64,000 nt of DNA, taken from assembly GCA_038087015.1 (NCBI GenBank), contig JASBNA010000055.1, positions 1 through 64,000 of the forward strand, given 5' to 3'. The notes under the pieces were generated by a model. The model saw only the letters and a program-made list of their open reading frames with translations. It did no database searches and was not told the DNA's origin. Shown here in pieces: positions 62,675-64,000 of the stretch. The translations under genes and the position numbers were made by a program. Origin of the DNA: Cerrena zonata (lineage: Eukaryota; Basidiomycota; Agaricomycetes; Polyporales; Cerrenaceae). The stretch's first letter is position 1, and every line of letters starts with the position of its first letter.

Positions 62675-63689
62675 TGGGGTATGCTTTTGGTACTGGAAAA
62701 AAATCAGAGCAAATGAATTCTTAAAACCCTTGGAGTTTTCTCTTTGTATCAATTAATCTTTCGAATAAACAAAAGGTAACCCACCGTATGAACGTGATGA
62801 CTTCAACAAATGCTGGTTCTTTGCTTTGTATTGACAACTGAAAAGATGAATAATCCTAAACTGGGCTTTATTCTGCTTTTTTTCATTTGTTATCATGAAA
62901 ATTTGGTGTACGGAAAAAATTGCACCACATTCTCATTGTATCTGATAACACTACACTAGCACTCTGATACTCTGTTATTCGGATAACACTGTTCAGTAGT
63001 GTGTTTCTGTAGTCTTGGTATGGTGTTTGGGGGCCGTACTCTGCTTGGGACTGTCACTTCCTTGAATGGGATTTAAACGTATATAGCTGTTATGAAGATT
63101 CATGTAGATTGTACAATGGTATAAAGATATCATAAAATGTCATGAAGATGCCAATAAGGTTTTGTGAAGATACCATGAAGAGGCCATGAAGAAGTCGTCC
63201 AGACCGTATATGATTCATATTCCAAGCACAGTGCCAGTTCTGCAGTCAATTCCTGGAGAGTGAGTCCTCCCTGCTTGTGGTAAAGCGTATTCAAAGGTTT
63301 GTCGATTAAAGAAATGGCAGTTGAATGAAAGTACGGCCTGAATTAACCAAAGAAACAACCAAAGCCCTCCATGGTACGCCAACAGTTTTGGTACAATTGA
63401 AGTTGACACAAGGTCCAACCAACACATTAACTACTGCACCAACATCACCACATTAACATCACCACACCAACATCACCACATTAACATCACCACACCAGCC
63501 TCAGCCACTACAAAACAACCACAACTCCAACATCAACCAGAAATCAACCAGGTGGCTGAATGGCTGAAACAGAGTAATAGCAAAAACTCGTGGGTTTACC
63601 AAACAAATTGCTGCAAAAATTAAATTAGCCTGTATTATAATTATTAACTCTATTATACACATTGAATAAGAATAATACATAGAAAGTGA
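62675..63689. other. 1.0-kb gene-free region upstream of GTR1
   Basis: Has GAAGAT/CATGAAGA strings at 63090-63190 and a 14-bp tandem (CACATTAACATCAC/CACACCAACATCAC) at 63437-63496. No gene or RNA is supported. Confidence 0.55.
63437..63496. repeat. 14/28-bp tandem repeat
   Basis: Two alternating 14-bp units, CACATTAACATCAC and CACACCAACATCAC, form a 28-bp higher-order repeat over about 60 bp. Confidence 0.85.
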
Positions 63690-64000
63690 TTAATTGGATG
63701 ATTTAGATTCGTCTTGAGAAGACTTGGATTCAACCTCGACCTTATGAAATGAGGTTTTTTCATTTAATCTGGTTAAAAACTCAGGATCTTCATTCGAATT
63801 ATAAAGTATGATACCATTTTGTTTAGCAAATTTACGTTCTTGTTTCTTATAAAACCATAAAACGACAAAAGTCCAGACACATAACGCAAAAGCACAACAT
63901 GCTGTAAAAGAGAAACCTTTTAAGTATCTTGGTTGTTCGACTGTTTTCCAAACCAAAACAGAAGTCCAAGTAGAACAGGCTTGGGAAAGTGCATTCATAA
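63690..64000 (-). CDS. C-terminal end of an MFS transporter (allantoate permease/Dal5 family), cut by the window edge
   Basis: About 103 residues remain, with the frame open to the window end, so the true start lies outside. The segment [30 protein letters not shown] and the last membrane helix ([22 protein letters not shown]) match the end of the anion:cation symporter (Dal5, Fen2, Tna1-like) transporters. The short Ser/Glu-rich cytoplasmic tail ends ESKSSN. The substrate (a vitamin, allantoate or dipeptide) cannot be told from this part. Confidence 0.65.
   Translation of the reverse strand, partial: MNALSQACSTWTSVLVWKTVEQPRYLKGFSFTACCAFALCVWTFVVLWFYKKQERKFAKQNGIILYNSNEDPEFLTRLNEKTSFHKVEVESKSSQDESKSSN

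Overview
The window is nuclear DNA of an ascomycete yeast (Saccharomycotina), most likely the CUG-Ser (Candida/Debaryomyces) clade. The proteins look like Candida albicans homologues. Leucine is written almost only with TTA/TTG, and TEF1 (458 codons) has no CTG. The SNF3-type sensor carries its signalling arginine at residue 167, as I recall for C. albicans Hgt4. RPL35 has Tbf1- and Cbf1-type promoter sites. I cannot fix the species. About 39 protein genes and one tRNA are supported; introns are rare (UFD2, RPL35).

Layout. 0.2-14.7 kb: SPO12, RDI1, then the block RBS1, UFD2, RPL35, ARF1, NUS1 and an HGT4/SNF3-like glucose sensor, in the order of S. cerevisiae YDL189-YDL194. 14.9-40.7 kb is gene-dense: NAS6, NCE102, NOP14, ATG9, KRE6, CEM1, URN1, a C2H2 zinc-finger gene, NCA2, PRE9, MAY24-like, a PCI-domain gene, a NEDP1/Ulp-like protease, ICP55, PHB1 and CCC1. 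40.7-48.8 kb is gene-poor and repeat-rich: minisatellites, tRNA-Lys, a 297-bp GC-rich island, NMA1, a 2.5-kb stretch with three diverged repeat units, and a small GPI wall protein. 48.8-64 kb: DPB11, TEF1, a Smr-domain gene, YPT7, an aldo-keto reductase, a PST2-like flavodoxin, PAF1, a MINDY deubiquitinase, ERG9, GTR1 and the end of an MFS transporter.

About ten genes (RBS1, NCE102, NOP14, ATG9, KRE6, NCA2, the PCI gene, DPB11, PAF1, MIY1) are interrupted by single-base frameshifts, roughly two dozen in all. Many lie in homopolymer runs. Conserved sequence resumes in another frame each time, and several of these genes are essential in S. cerevisiae. The simplest reading is uncorrected indels in the assembly rather than pseudogenes; I give such genes their full span.

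The genes are unrelated housekeeping functions: vesicle traffic and vacuole (ARF1, YPT7, GTR1, ATG9), proteasome/ubiquitin (UFD2, NAS6, PRE9, MINDY and Ulp-like proteases), mitochondria (CEM1, NCA2, ICP55, PHB1), isoprenoid/sterol (NUS1, ERG9), cell wall (KRE6, GPI protein), and transcription/translation (PAF1, TEF1, RPL35, NOP14). I found no new biochemical system. The more interesting signals are conserved gene order, promoter motif clusters (Rap1-type inverted repeat, triple Yap1/Cap1 sites, an Upc2 site at ERG9) and the unexplained repeats at 41-48 kb.
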